64,000 bases of DNA from Dipteris shenzhenensis. Lineage: Eukaryota; Polypodiophyta; Polypodiopsida; Gleicheniales. A program made the position numbers and the translations under genes. Below, one piece after another: positions 11,072 to 20,257 of this stretch. The notes under the pieces are model-generated. The model did no database searches, was not told where the DNA came from, and saw only the letters and a list, made by a program, of their open reading frames with translations. The stretch's first letter is position 1, and the number at the start of each line of letters is the position of its first letter. The stretch lies in assembly GCA_047967505.1 (NCBI GenBank), contig CM106540.1; one strand, 5' to 3'.

Positions 11072-12001
11072 ATGGCATCCTATTCCATGTCTGAAAAGGA
11101 GTTTTTCAGCATTAAAAAGTTTGATGGGACAAACTTTTCTTTGTGGAAAGAACAGATAAGGGATGTGCTTATTCAAAAGAAGCAAATTAAACCCTTGGCA
11201 GGGATTGAAGCTAAGCCTGCAAATATGTCTGAGGATGATTGGAATGAGTTGGATGCATTAGCAAAGTCTACTATTAGACTTCATCTTGCAGAGTCAGTTT
11301 ATTTCACAGTAGTAAATGATCAGACTACGGAAGATTTGTGGAAGAAACTATGTGCCACTTATGAGAAGGAAACTGCCTCTAATAAAGTTTACCTCATGAA
11401 GAGGTTGTTTGAGCTGCATATGAAGGAAGGGGTCTCCATTGCTTCTCATTTGAATGAATTCAATATTATTTTCAGCCAGCTTCAGGCTCAGAAAATGAAT
11501 TTTGATGCGGAGACTAAGGCAATATTTCTCTTATGTTCATTGCCATCCTCATGGGATACCTTCCGTACAGCTGTCAGTAACTCTGCACCTGGTGGAGTAC
11601 TGAAATTTGATGATGTTGTGGGTAGCTTGTTGGCCGAGGAGATTAGACGGAAGTCTATGGATGGCAACAAGCAGGATGCAGCCTTAAATGTGCAAAGGGG
11701 CAGATCACAGTTCAGGGGGAAGTCCCAAGAAAGAGGGAAGTCTCGTAGCAAATCCAGGGCACGGAACATTGAGTGTTACCATTGTGGCAAGAAGGGCCAT
11801 ATGAAAAAGGATTGCTACAAGCTGAAAAGAGAGCAAAAGGATAAGAAAAAGAATGCAAATTGGGGTGCAAATCAAAAGGAAGAGAGTCCAAGGGAGGACA
11901 AAGGAAAAGTGAAGATCGAGGAGATCAATGCAGTCACACGTGATAGTGACAATGATGTTCTCTTCATGTCTAGTTTATCTGCAGAGTTGCTTACCACTTG
12001 A
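11072..12001 (+). CDS. copia Gag protein (element E)
   Basis: I start at the second in-frame ATG (11072, MASYSMSEKEFF) because fragment F begins its gag at the matching codon. The ATG at 11048 would add eight residues. The 309-residue product has the KKFDGTNFSLWKEQI start, the UBN2 gag core, a basic Arg/Ser-rich linker near residues 205-232 and a CCHC knuckle CYHCGKKGHMKKDC at residues 235-248. It would form particles and bind element RNA. It ends at TGA 11999-12001. In F the same codon is a Ser codon and the frame continues, so this stop is a mutation in E, or less likely a recoded stop. Confidence 0.93.
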   Translation: MASYSMSEKEFFSIKKFDGTNFSLWKEQIRDVLIQKKQIKPLAGIEAKPANMSEDDWNELDALAKSTIRLHLAESVYFTVVNDQTTEDLWKKLCATYEKETASNKVYLMKRLFELHMKEGVSIASHLNEFNIIFSQLQAQKMNFDAETKAIFLLCSLPSSWDTFRTAVSNSAPGGVLKFDDVVGSLLAEEIRRKSMDGNKQDAALNVQRGRSQFRGKSQERGKSRSKSRARNIECYHCGKKGHMKKDCYKLKREQKDKKKNANWGANQKEESPREDKGKVKIEEINAVTRDSDNDVLFMSSLSAELLTT

Positions 12002-12051
12002 GATGATGCATATTCCCAGGATTGGATTTTGGATTCTGGTGCTTCATTCCA
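12002..12051 (+). pseudogene. copia protease active-site segment, out of frame with pol
   Basis: In the gag frame, after the TGA, the sequence reads DWILDSGASFHM, the aspartic protease active site. At about 12050 two extra bases (AT) relative to fragment F shift the frame. The protease N-terminus is therefore cut off from both gag and the rest of pol. Confidence 0.85.
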
Positions 12052-15000
12052 TATGTTACTCCCCATAGGGAATGGTTCTCTACTTATGACAGTGGAAAGA
12101 CAGGTTGTGTGCATCTTGGAAATGACTATGCATGTGACATAGTGGGAGCAGGTGACATAAAGTTTTCTTTTGCAAATGGGTCTGCATTTGTTTTGAAACA
12201 TGTGAGACATGTGCCTAAGCTGACCAAGAGTCTTATTTCAGTGGGTCAGCTAGATGATGCTGGTTTTCACACCACTTTTGGCTTTCAGAGTTGGAAAATT
12301 CAAAAGGGCTCTATGCTTTTGGCTAGGGGTGCCAAGTGTGGGACTTTGTATCCCTTACATGTATCAGGGGTATTTGATCATGTTATTGCAATAACCGAGC
12401 AGCCAAGCACTTCTTTATGGCATTGCAGGTTGGGGCACATGAGCCAGAATGGAATGAAACTCTTATGTCGTTTGGGTTATGTACTGCATTTGAGTTTCTC
12501 TGATTTTGAATTTTGTGAGCATTGTCTCTATGGGAAGCAGACTAAATCAGCCCATAAAAGAAGGGGAAAGAAAGAGTTTGAAATGCTTGATTTGGTGCAT
12601 TCAGACGTATGTGGTCCCATGCCTACACGGTCATTAGGCGGGGCTGAATACTATGTGACATTCATTGATGATAAAACTAGGAAAGTGTGGGCTTATGCTA
12701 TAGCTCGGAAGAGTGATGTGTTCCAGGTATTTCAGAAATGGCTGGCCTTGGTTGAGAATCAGTCAGGTAGAACGCTTAAATGCCTACGAACTGACAATGG
12801 TGGAGAGTATCTCTCTCATGACTTTCAGCATTTCTGTGATACACGTGGGATTAAGAGGGAGCTCACATCCCCTCATACTCCAGAGCAAAATCCAGCTGCA
12901 GAAAAGATGAATCGTACCATTCAAGAAAGGTTGCAATGCATGCTTTCCAATGCAAGTCTTTCTGGTGGTTTTTGGGCTGAGGCAATGAAGACTGCAGTGC
13001 ATGTGATCAATAGATCACCTAGTAAGAGTTTGGATGGTGGTATTCCTGAAGAGGCATGGAGTGGCAAGAAGCCCTCTTACTCTCATTTGCGTATATTTGG
13101 GTGTGAGGCATATGCACATGTGCCAAAAGAGCTTCGAAAGAAGCTAGATCCTAAGTCTAGGAAATGCATCTTTCTGGGTTATGGTGAAAGTGGAGAGATG
13201 GGCTATCGTCTCTGGGATCCAGAAGCAAAGAAGATCATACGCAGCCATGATGTGGTCTTCAATGAGAAGAAGATGCATAAGGCACCCATGAGGGATGTGG
13301 AAATGAGGAGAATCACTTTCCAGGATGTGAATCCACCTGCATATGTTGATAGACAGCAAGCTGTCCATGCACCAAATGTGCAAGAAATGGTACAACCAAG
13401 TACTCCCACAGGTATACAATCAAGGGTAGATGATGGATCATCTATTGGTGGAAATGATGAGCCAAATGTGGCTGATATGCAAGTGGGACAGCAAGCTGAA
13501 ATGCCATTGAGAAGATCATCTAGAGTGTCTAGACCGCTTGATAGGTTTGTTCCAGGGGTAGACTATGTGATGCTAACTGATTGCGGGGAGCCTTCTTGCT
13601 ATAGAGAGGCTATGATGCATGAGGATCAACGCAAGTGGGAGTATGCTATGCAATCAGAGATGAGTTCACTTATGAAGAATAAGACTTGGGACTTGGTTTC
13701 TTTGCCACATGGAAAGAAAGCATTGCCATGTAAATGGGTCTACAAAATGAAGGTCACAGGTGATGATGTGCCTAGGTACAAGGCCCGTTTGGTTGCTAAA
13801 GGGTTCAAGCAAGAGAAGGGTGTGGACTTTGATGAGATATTCTCTCCGGTTGTGAAGATGACCACACTTAGATGCATGCTTGGACTAGTGGCAGTAGAGG
13901 ATATGGAGCTTATGCAAATGGATGTCAAGACAGCTTTCTTGCATGGGGATTTGCATGAGGACATCTACATGGTGCAACCGGAAGGCTTTGAAGAAAAGGG
14001 CAAAGAGCATTTAGTTTGCAAGCTGAAAAAGAGTCTCTATGGTCTTAAGCAAGCACCTAGAGAATGGTATCAGAAGTTTGATGCTTTCATTCGGTCCCGG
14101 GGTTTTAGAAGGAGTGAAATTGATCACTGCCTCTACACTAAAAGGGCTAAGGATAGTAGCCTGATAATCCTGGCACTATATGTGGATGATATGCTATTGG
14201 CTAGCAAGAATACTTATGAGCTAGATGCATTAAAGGCCAAGTTGCATGAGGCCTTTGATATGAAGGATTTGGGATTTGCAGGTCATATTCTTGGTATGCG
14301 CATCACGCGTGATCGGAGTAGGAAACTCCTTTGGCTTTCACAAAAAGAGTATGTTACAAAAGTATTGCAGCGTTTCAATATGGAGGGGGGGAAGGCAGTG
14401 AGTACTCCATTGCCTCCATATGTGAAACTGAGTCATACAGATAGTCCCAAATCAGATGAGGAGAGGGCCATGATGGCCAAGGTTCCTTATGCATCAGCAG
14501 TTGGGAGTCTTATGTATGCTATGATAGCTACTAGACCAGACATTGCATTTGCAGTGGGAGTTGTTAGCCGGTATATGGCTAATCCAGGAAAGAGGCATTG
14601 GGAGGTAGTTAAGTGCATCATGAGGTACATGAAGGGTACCAAGGAGATGTGCATTTGCTTTGGTAAAGGAGACATGCGTGTACTTGGGTACACAGATTCA
14701 GACTATGCAGGGCATGTGGATAGTAGGAGATCCACTTCTGGTTATATGTTCACCTTTGCAGGTGGTGCAGTGTCATGGATGTCTCGTGCACAGAAGTGCG
14801 TGGCTTTGTCTACCACAGAGGCTGAGTATGTTGCAGCCACAGAGGGTTGCAAGGAGGCTATATGGCTTGATCGGCTAGTGGGAGATTTGGGGATTCATAC
14901 AGGTGTACCGACATTGCATAGTGATTCCATGAGTGCTATTCAGCTAGCACGGAATCCGGTCTTTCATGCAAAGACCAAACACATTGAGGTCAGGTACCAT

Positions 15001-15138
15001 TTCATCAGGGAGGTACTTGAGGACAAGCGCATAAAGCTTGTCAAGGTTCATACAGATGATAACCCTGCAGATATGCTGACGAAGAGTCTACCTAGTCAGT
15101 GGTTTGAGTATTGTCGTGTATTGATGGGCATTGGATAG
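12052..15138 (+). CDS. copia Pol: protease remainder, integrase, reverse transcriptase, RNase H (element E)
   Basis: This is an uninterrupted frame of about 1028 codons. In order: the rest of protease, the pre-integrase zinc region (WHCRLGHM to CEHCLYGK, about 12418-12535), integrase with Asp at 12604, Asp at 12793 and Glu at 12901 (35 residues between the last two), reverse transcriptase with YGLKQAPREW and YVDD at 14179-14190, and RNase H with DSDYAGH near 14695 and DNPADMLTKSL near 15055. It ends at TAG 15136-15138, about 50 bp before the purine tract. All catalytic residues I can place are present. Without a restored link to gag it has no start codon of its own, so any expression would need internal initiation or recoding. 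Confidence 0.93.
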   Translation, partial: YVTPHREWFSTYDSGKTGCVHLGNDYACDIVGAGDIKFSFANGSAFVLKHVRHVPKLTKSLISVGQLDDAGFHTTFGFQSWKIQKGSMLLARGAKCGTLYPLHVSGVFDHVIAITEQPSTSLWHCRLGHMSQNGMKLLCRLGYVLHLSFSDFEFCEHCLYGKQTKSAHKRRGKKEFEMLDLVHSDVCGPMPTRSLGGAEYYVTFIDDKTRKVWAYAIARKSDVFQVFQKWLALVENQSGRTLKCLRTDNGGEYLSHDFQHFCDTRGIKRELTSPHTPEQNPAAEKMNRTIQERLQCMLSNASLSGGFWAEAMKTAVHVINRSPSKSLDGGIPEEAWSGKKPSYSHLRIFGCEAYAHVPKELRKKLDPKSRKCIFLGYGESGEMGYRLWDPEAKKIIRSHDVVFNEKKMHKAPMRDVEMRRITFQDVNPPAYVDRQQAVHAPNVQEMVQPSTPTGIQSRVDDGSSIGGNDEPNVADMQVGQQAEMPLRRSSRVSRPLDRFVPGVDYVMLTDCGEPSCYREAMMHEDQRKWEYAMQSEMSSLMKNKTWDLVSLPHGKKALPCKWVYKMKVTGDDVPRYKARLVAKGFKQEKGVDFDEIFSPVVKMTTLRCMLGLVAVEDMELMQMDVKTAFLHGDLHEDIYMVQPEGFEEKGKEHLVCKLKKSLYGLKQAPREWYQKFDAFIRSRGFRRSEIDHCLYTKRAKDSSLIILALYVDDMLLASKNTYELDALKAKLHEAFDMKDLGFAGHILGMRITRDRSRKLLWLSQKEYVTKVLQRFNMEGGKAVSTPLPPYVKLSHTDSPKSDEERAMMAKVPYASAVGSLMYAMIATRPDIAFAVGVVSRYMANPGKRHWEVVKCIMRYMKGTKEMCICFGKGDMRVLGYTDSDYAGHVDSRRSTSGYMFTFAGGAVSWMSRAQKCVALSTTEAEYVAATEGCKEAIWLDRLVGDLGIHTGVPTLHSDSMSAIQLARNPVFHAKTKHIEVRYHFIREVLEDKRIKLVKVHTDDNPADMLTKSLPSQWFEYCRVLMGIG

Positions 15139-15180
15139 TATGCTCACTGGTTGTTCTCCCTTAAAGGCACATTGTCCTTT

Positions 15181-15191
15181 AAGTGGGAGGT
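15181..15191 (+). other. polypurine tract of E
   Basis: AAGTGGGAGGT sits directly before the 3' LTR and is where plus-strand DNA synthesis would be primed. Confidence 0.75.
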
Positions 15192-15362
15192 TGTGGGGTT
15201 AAAGGTCACTGTGCCTTAACCCCAGTTATGTACAATACTCAAACACATATATAAATGAATGAAAAAGAAGATTAAGGTGGTACTGCACCCACCAAACTTG
15301 TGTGGCTCTCTCTCTCTCTCTCTCTCCTTCTTCCGTTCTTGCTTCCGTTGAGAGCACTCTCA
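15192..15362 (+). repeat. 3' LTR of E (171 bp)
   Basis: It is the same as the 5' LTR apart from AGATTAAGG in place of AGATTAGGG and one extra CT unit. Confidence 0.94.
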
Positions 15363-15367
15363 CGTAC
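15363..15367 (+). repeat. target-site duplication of E, right copy
   Basis: CGTAC, identical to 9459-9463. Confidence 0.95.
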
Positions 15368-15930
15368 TTGACGTCCTTTGTCCCAAATATTGACTCCCTA
15401 AAACCCATAATCTTTATGCCAATCAACAGACAAATCATCCCTTGGCCTTTGGCTTTGCTAACGAGGCCAACTACAATTATCATTCAAGTAGATTATCAAT
15501 TGAGTATCACTACATGTTTAAAAAAATGCAAGTAGCTAGGGAGCTAATGCATGCATGCCAATGTAGAATGCATGCACATCCAACCTATTCTATGTGTAAT
15601 TTGAGAATTCTCACTTGCATTTGTACAAATGCATTATAAGGTAATCTAGATGGCACAAAGTAAGTATATATTAAGCCATTAAAAAACTCGAATTTAAGAT
15701 GGGATGTAACTAAATTGACCTTGTTTATAAAACAAGCAAGCAATTGCTCCCAACCTGCATGGAGAGAAAGTTTACAAGGTGCAAGCAAACTCTCATATCC
15801 TTTTTTTGAAAATCCAGTGCAAGTCTGAAAAGGGCGCACAAAAATTTGCACTTTTAACCTAGTTTGATGATAAAGGATTGTTGGCTCGGGTGAAGTACCG
15901 ATTACGCATGGATATACTTTATTGTGGACT
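15368..15930 (+). repeat. diverged tandem duplication, unit 2
   Basis: This is the partner of 9110-9463. It is longer because of extra AT-rich sequence between about 15500 and 15820. The shared end block is CATGGATATACTTT near 15907-15920. Confidence 0.68.
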
Positions 15931-16173
15931 CGAGCATAAGACTTTCCAGGGATGTTTTTGACAATTATCTAACAAAAAATACAGCACATGAATAATATAT
16001 TCCATGCTCAAAGTGATCAAAACAATTTTCTCCTAACTTTTTATGTACAATTGAACCACCTTGGGACTGGTAATCAAAGCAAACCCTAAGGTCCTTGGTG
16101 ATACAAATAAGAGAACCTAGGGGTGGAAATGAGCCAAAAAGCAACAGCTATGGTAGGATGTGATATGTGTCTA
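15931..16173. other. intergenic, nothing recognised
   Basis: Downstream of the PPR gene. If the gene is transcribed its 3' untranslated region would lie here, but I see no clear polyadenylation signal to point at. Confidence 0.4.
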
Positions 16174-16230
16174 TGCAAAATCACTAGCCATCTCTTCAAT
16201 TATTTTCTGTCTCACCTTCAGTACATTAGT
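16174..16230 (-). pseudogene. remnant of PPR E-domain tail downstream of the PPR stop
   Basis: Directly after the PPR stop codon, in the same minus-strand frame, the sequence still reads NVLKVRQKIIEEMAS before another stop. That resembles the start of the E2 region of PLS-class PPR proteins. It shows that the ancestral protein was longer and was cut at the Trp usually found at this point. Confidence 0.55.
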
Positions 16231-18798
16231 TTACCTTCTTGTGTTAGCATGGATGTTTGCTAGCAATAAATATGGAGAAGCATTGTTTGGATCTGCCACA
16301 AGAGTAAAATTTGCTGCACGCAGAGCCCGCTCCACATCATTGTGAATTCTGCATGATGAAAGCAAGCTCATCCATGCTGAAGACACATGTTCAAACGGCA
16401 TACTGATGATCAGATCCTCTGCCTCATCCAATAACCCTCTTCGCCCAAGAAGATCAATTATGCACAGATAATGCTCCACTGAGGGGCGTATGCCATGGTC
16501 CCTACTCATAGAGGCAAAGTATTGCCTTCCGTCAGCAACCAGACCTGTATGACTGCAAGCAGTGAGAACACAGATGAAGGTAATCTTGTCCGGCTCAAAG
16601 CCTTCAACCTGCATTTGACCAAACAATTGCAAGGCCTCCTTGCAATGCCCAGTCTGGGCACATGCAGCAATCATGACATTCCAAGAAACCACATCCCACT
16701 GTGGCATTTCTACAAACAATACCCAAGCATCATCTAGGTTCCCACACTTGCCATACATATTGATGAGGGCATTCCCCACTACAACATCCAACTCCCATCC
16801 ATTGCCAACAACAGTTGTGTGGATCACTTTACCCTCATCTAGGGCAGCCACAATGGCACATGCATCCACGACAGAAATGAAGGTGATCGGTTCTGGCATG
16901 AAGCCTTCCTCCTGCATTTGGGCAAAAAGCTGTAGAGCTTCCTTACCATGCCCATTCTGGGAACCTGCAGCGATCATGGCACTCCAGGAGACCACGTCCC
17001 ACTCTTGCATCTCTGTGAACACTAACCCCGCATCATCTAGGCTCCCACACTTGCCATACATATTGACGAGGGCTGTCCCCACCACAACATCCGCCTCCCA
17101 TCCCCTGGCGCAAAGAGTAGAATGGATCACTTGCCCCTCTTCCAGGGCTCTCACAGTAGCACATGCATCCACAACACAAATGAAGGTGATCTTATCTAGA
17201 TCAAAGCCTTGATCTTGCATGTGACAAAAAAGATGTAGAGCTTCCTTGCCATGCCCATTCTGTACACACACAGCGATCATGGCACTCCAAGAGACCACAT
17301 TCTGCTGTGGCATCTCTGCAAACACCACCCTCGCATCATACAGGCTCTCACATTTTCCATACAAACTGATAAGGGCGTTACATACAACAACATCCAACTC
17401 CCATCCCTTGCCAGCAGCAGCAGCATGGATCATTTGACCCTCTTTGAGGGCTGTCATAGTGGCACACGCATCCACCACACAGATGAAGGTGATCTTGTTT
17501 GGCTCAAAGCCTTTGGCCTGCATTTGATCAAACAATTGCAAGGCCTCCTTGCCATGCCCATTCTGGGAACATGCAGCTATCATGGCACTCCAAGAGATCA
17601 CATCCTGCTGTGGCATCTCTGCAAAAACTGCCCTTGCATCATCTAGGCTCCCGCACTTCCCATACATATTGACGAGGGCATTCCCCACAACAATATCCGA
17701 CTCCCATCTGTTGGCAGCAAGAGTAGCATAGATCACTCGACCCTCTGCTAGGGCTGCCACACTGGCACAAGCATCCAAAGCAGAAATGAAGGTGATCTTG
17801 TTTGGCTCAAAGCCTTTGGCTTGCATTTGACCATAGAGTTGCAAGGCATTCTTGCCATGCCCGTTCTGGGCACACACAGCGATCATGGCAGTCCAGGAGA
17901 CCACATTCCGCTGAGGCATATCTGTGAATACTGCCCTCGCGTCATCTGGGCTCCCACACTTGCCATACATACTGATAAGTGCTGTCCCCACAATAACATC
18001 AGACTCCCATCCGTTGCCAGCAACAGCAGCATGGATCAATTGAAGGGCTGCCACACTGGCACATGCATCCAGTACACAGATGAAGGTGACCTTGTTTGGC
18101 TCAAAGCCTCTGGCCTGCATTTGACTAAACAGTTGCAGGGCATACTTGCCATGCCCATGCTGGGCACACCCAGCAATCATGGCATTCCAGGACACCACGT
18201 CCCGCTGGGGCATCTCTGCAAACAATAATTTTGCATCATCTAGGCTCCCGTTTAGGGCAGACGCTGCGACCATAATATTCCAAGAGTGCATGTCTCGAAA
18301 CAATATTTTGTCAAACACAGCACGTGCATTTTCCAGACTTCCACACTTGCTGTACATTTGGATGAGTAGGTTATTGAGAAATCTGTTGCCACCATATCCA
18401 TGCCTACTCATGTGTTCATGCACAAGCTTGCCCTCAAACAGGGCCTTGGCACTGGTGCAACGCCTCAGTAGGGAGGCATAGGTAGCATGATCTGCCTCTG
18501 TACCCAGCTGACCAAGGATTTCCATGTTCAAGCTTTCAGGACCACAGTCTTCATTCCTCTGGTGTTGCACATCTAACCTCTGTGTGCAAGCAGCCTTGCT
18601 GATTCCTAGCTGGCTTAGCGCCTCTTCAGCAATCGATTCATTCCAAGGTAGCTTGGTCGCCATCCAGCTACCCTTGTTCCTGCCAAAGTCCACTTTGATA
18701 CCGCTGGCTCTCTCGAAGCATAGCGGCTGAATCGCAAGATGAGGTATGCTCGATGCAGTCGATAAACAAGGCGAAAGAGAAAATAGGAATAGCGCCAT
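16231..18798 (-). CDS. PLS-class PPR protein, truncated in the E domain (855 residues)
   Basis: PLS-class PPR proteins bind organelle RNA in a base-specific way and usually guide C-to-U editing. The ATG at 18796-18798 has an in-frame TGA four codons upstream, which fixes the start. The N-terminus (about 45 residues, rich in Ser and hydrophobic residues) could be an organelle targeting peptide. After a lead-in with LLRRCTSAKALFEGKLVH and MYSKCGSLENA come six P-L-S cycles of about 100 residues, from about residue 200 to 800, with the repeating phrases MPQxDVVSWxAMIAxCAQ, GHGKEALQLF, FEPNKITF and ALIxMYGKCGSLDDA. The first cycle lacks three residues before IHAAV. An E1-like end (CSHTGLVADG, HYLCIIDLLGRRG, SLLSSCRIHNDVERA) stops at LLANIHANTRR. 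E2 and DYW are absent, so editing activity would need a partner. No introns are needed. Confidence 0.9.
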   Translation of the reverse strand: MALFLFSLSPCLSTASSIPHLAIQPLCFERASGIKVDFGRNKGSWMATKLPWNESIAEEALSQLGISKAACTQRLDVQHQRNEDCGPESLNMEILGQLGTEADHATYASLLRRCTSAKALFEGKLVHEHMSRHGYGGNRFLNNLLIQMYSKCGSLENARAVFDKILFRDMHSWNIMVAASALNGSLDDAKLLFAEMPQRDVVSWNAMIAGCAQHGHGKYALQLFSQMQARGFEPNKVTFICVLDACASVAALQLIHAAVAGNGWESDVIVGTALISMYGKCGSPDDARAVFTDMPQRNVVSWTAMIAVCAQNGHGKNALQLYGQMQAKGFEPNKITFISALDACASVAALAEGRVIYATLAANRWESDIVVGNALVNMYGKCGSLDDARAVFAEMPQQDVISWSAMIAACSQNGHGKEALQLFDQMQAKGFEPNKITFICVVDACATMTALKEGQMIHAAAAGKGWELDVVVCNALISLYGKCESLYDARVVFAEMPQQNVVSWSAMIAVCVQNGHGKEALHLFCHMQDQGFDLDKITFICVVDACATVRALEEGQVIHSTLCARGWEADVVVGTALVNMYGKCGSLDDAGLVFTEMQEWDVVSWSAMIAAGSQNGHGKEALQLFAQMQEEGFMPEPITFISVVDACAIVAALDEGKVIHTTVVGNGWELDVVVGNALINMYGKCGNLDDAWVLFVEMPQWDVVSWNVMIAACAQTGHCKEALQLFGQMQVEGFEPDKITFICVLTACSHTGLVADGRQYFASMSRDHGIRPSVEHYLCIIDLLGRRGLLDEAEDLIISMPFEHVSSAWMSLLSSCRIHNDVERALRAANFTLVADPNNASPYLLLANIHANTRR

Positions 18799-19927
18799 AC
18801 GTAGAATTCAGTACCAAAACGCAGAGCTTGACTACACATTATGGAACTTTGTTTAGAAGTGGTTGATCTCTCTACCGTGCCCAACAAGTGTATGGGGACT
18901 TGAAAATTGGGATGGATGTGTTCTCATGGGCAAACTTTATAGACACACTGCCAGAAGGTGATAAAAATCCATTAACGAGCACTAGATAGGGGCTCGAAAG
19001 AGAGCCCATCTTGACCGAAAAGCATACGAGTGGCTCGTTTAATGCGCATCAGGCTTTCTCTAAAGAGTCCACCGCCTTCCATTTCAATTCTTTGTTGTCT
19101 TTGGTTGAAATGCTTGATCATGGTGGGCACCTGTTCAATGTGCAAATGCCCTTAATGCACCATAAGCAGGCATGGATGGGCCTGCCTGGTAGCACCTCCT
19201 CACTTTTGCTAGTGGGCCTATCCTAGCCCTATTAGCAACCAGCTTGAAGTGCCCCATGATAGTTGAACTCCTATATCTTGTTATTTTTTCAACTTGACAA
19301 TGCTAGCCTAGGAGCTTTGTTTGAAGCCTGGCATAGCATTCCAATGCCCAAGCTTTGTGATTGGCCCACAAACATTGATCTTCCTTACGGTGCGCTAAAA
19401 CCAGATGCAAACCTATTTTTTGCAACACTAGCTTAGAATCCCACTAGTAGAGTATAGCCTTGGAAACAAGAGTGTGGGGAGCTCCTCTAAGTCATCTTGA
19501 AATTTGAATCCTTATTCTTAAGGCCTTAAAGGGAGCCTTGATGCTCAAGGCTTACCACCAAGGTGGCAAATGCCATTATAGACCCTCCTAGGGTTTTGAA
19601 TTGAGTGTATTGTTAATGCTATGGAGTGACATGTCCATTGTCTAATGTGCAAATGTTGTTAGTGTTTTGCCATGTTGTTGTGCCAAATGTGGTCAAATTA
19701 TGAATCGTTTGTGGTTTGAATTTGTTGGAGTTGGAGTGTCAATAGGCAAGCTACGACAACTAAACCCTAATGACATCAAAGGAGAACCCCCTTCCCACCT
19801 CTTGGGCAATTCAATTTCCCTTTTTTTTCTCAAGTAAAAAAAGAAGATGAGGTCTCATTGGGTATCCAAAAGAAAGGGGATTTAGAGGGCATATACATAG
19901 GATCTATTTGAACCGAGTCAAAAGGAA
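18799..19927. other. intergenic, includes the expected PPR promoter
   Basis: This is the upstream side of the minus-strand PPR gene. I see no convincing TATA box and no second gene. Short frames such as 19011-19226 have no recognisable motif. Confidence 0.45.
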
Positions 19928-19932
19928 AAGCT
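19928..19932 (+). repeat. target-site duplication of element J, left copy
   Basis: AAGCT before the left LTR, repeated exactly at 22458-22462. Confidence 0.93.
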
Positions 19933-20257
19933 TATTAAAACATGTGTGCCTCAGGATCTATGGAGCACTCTAAGGTGGATGGAACCTGTGTGGAAACATG
20001 ATGAAGAGAGTGCTCATGACATGTACCTCAATTCAATTAGGTTCCAAGATAGATTAGCTTAGACTCATAAAGAGAATCTTGAGATAGTGCAAAGTGCTTG
20101 ATTTATATTACTTCAAATGAACCTCCCTTTTATAGGTGAGGATACTTACGTCCATATGCTTGCTCACATGTGGGATATCTCCTCCATGCCATGTGGCAAC
20201 TTTTCCTTTACTCATACCTTTGCTCTACATGTGCTCATGGCACCATAACTCTCAACA
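19933..20257 (-). repeat. 3' LTR of J
   Basis: In plus orientation it runs from TATTAAAACATGTGTGCC to GGCACCATAACTCTCAACA. A purine tract, AAGGGAAGG on the minus strand, adjoins it at about 20258-20268. Confidence 0.9.

Larger units (their letters stand above)
9464..15362 (+). mobile_element. complete Ty1/copia element E (5.9 kb)
   Basis: Both LTRs, primer site, gag, pol, purine tract and a perfect 5-bp TSD are present. The two LTRs differ by one G/A substitution and one CT dinucleotide, so insertion was recent. The LTRs are very short (169 and 171 bp) and the leader before gag is very long (about 1.4 kb). A TGA and a 2-bp frameshift separate gag from pol, so this copy cannot make a continuous Gag-Pol. 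Confidence 0.96.

Noticed and set aside
12002-12051. Programmed readthrough and frameshift as the normal way E makes Pol
   Set aside because: Fragment F of the same family has a sense codon and no 2-bp insert at these places, so a lesion is simpler; kept only as an alternative.
16495-18730. Plus-strand frames of 60-190 residues opposite the PPR gene
   Set aside because: They are antisense shadows of the repeats, recurring with the same period as the PPR cycles.
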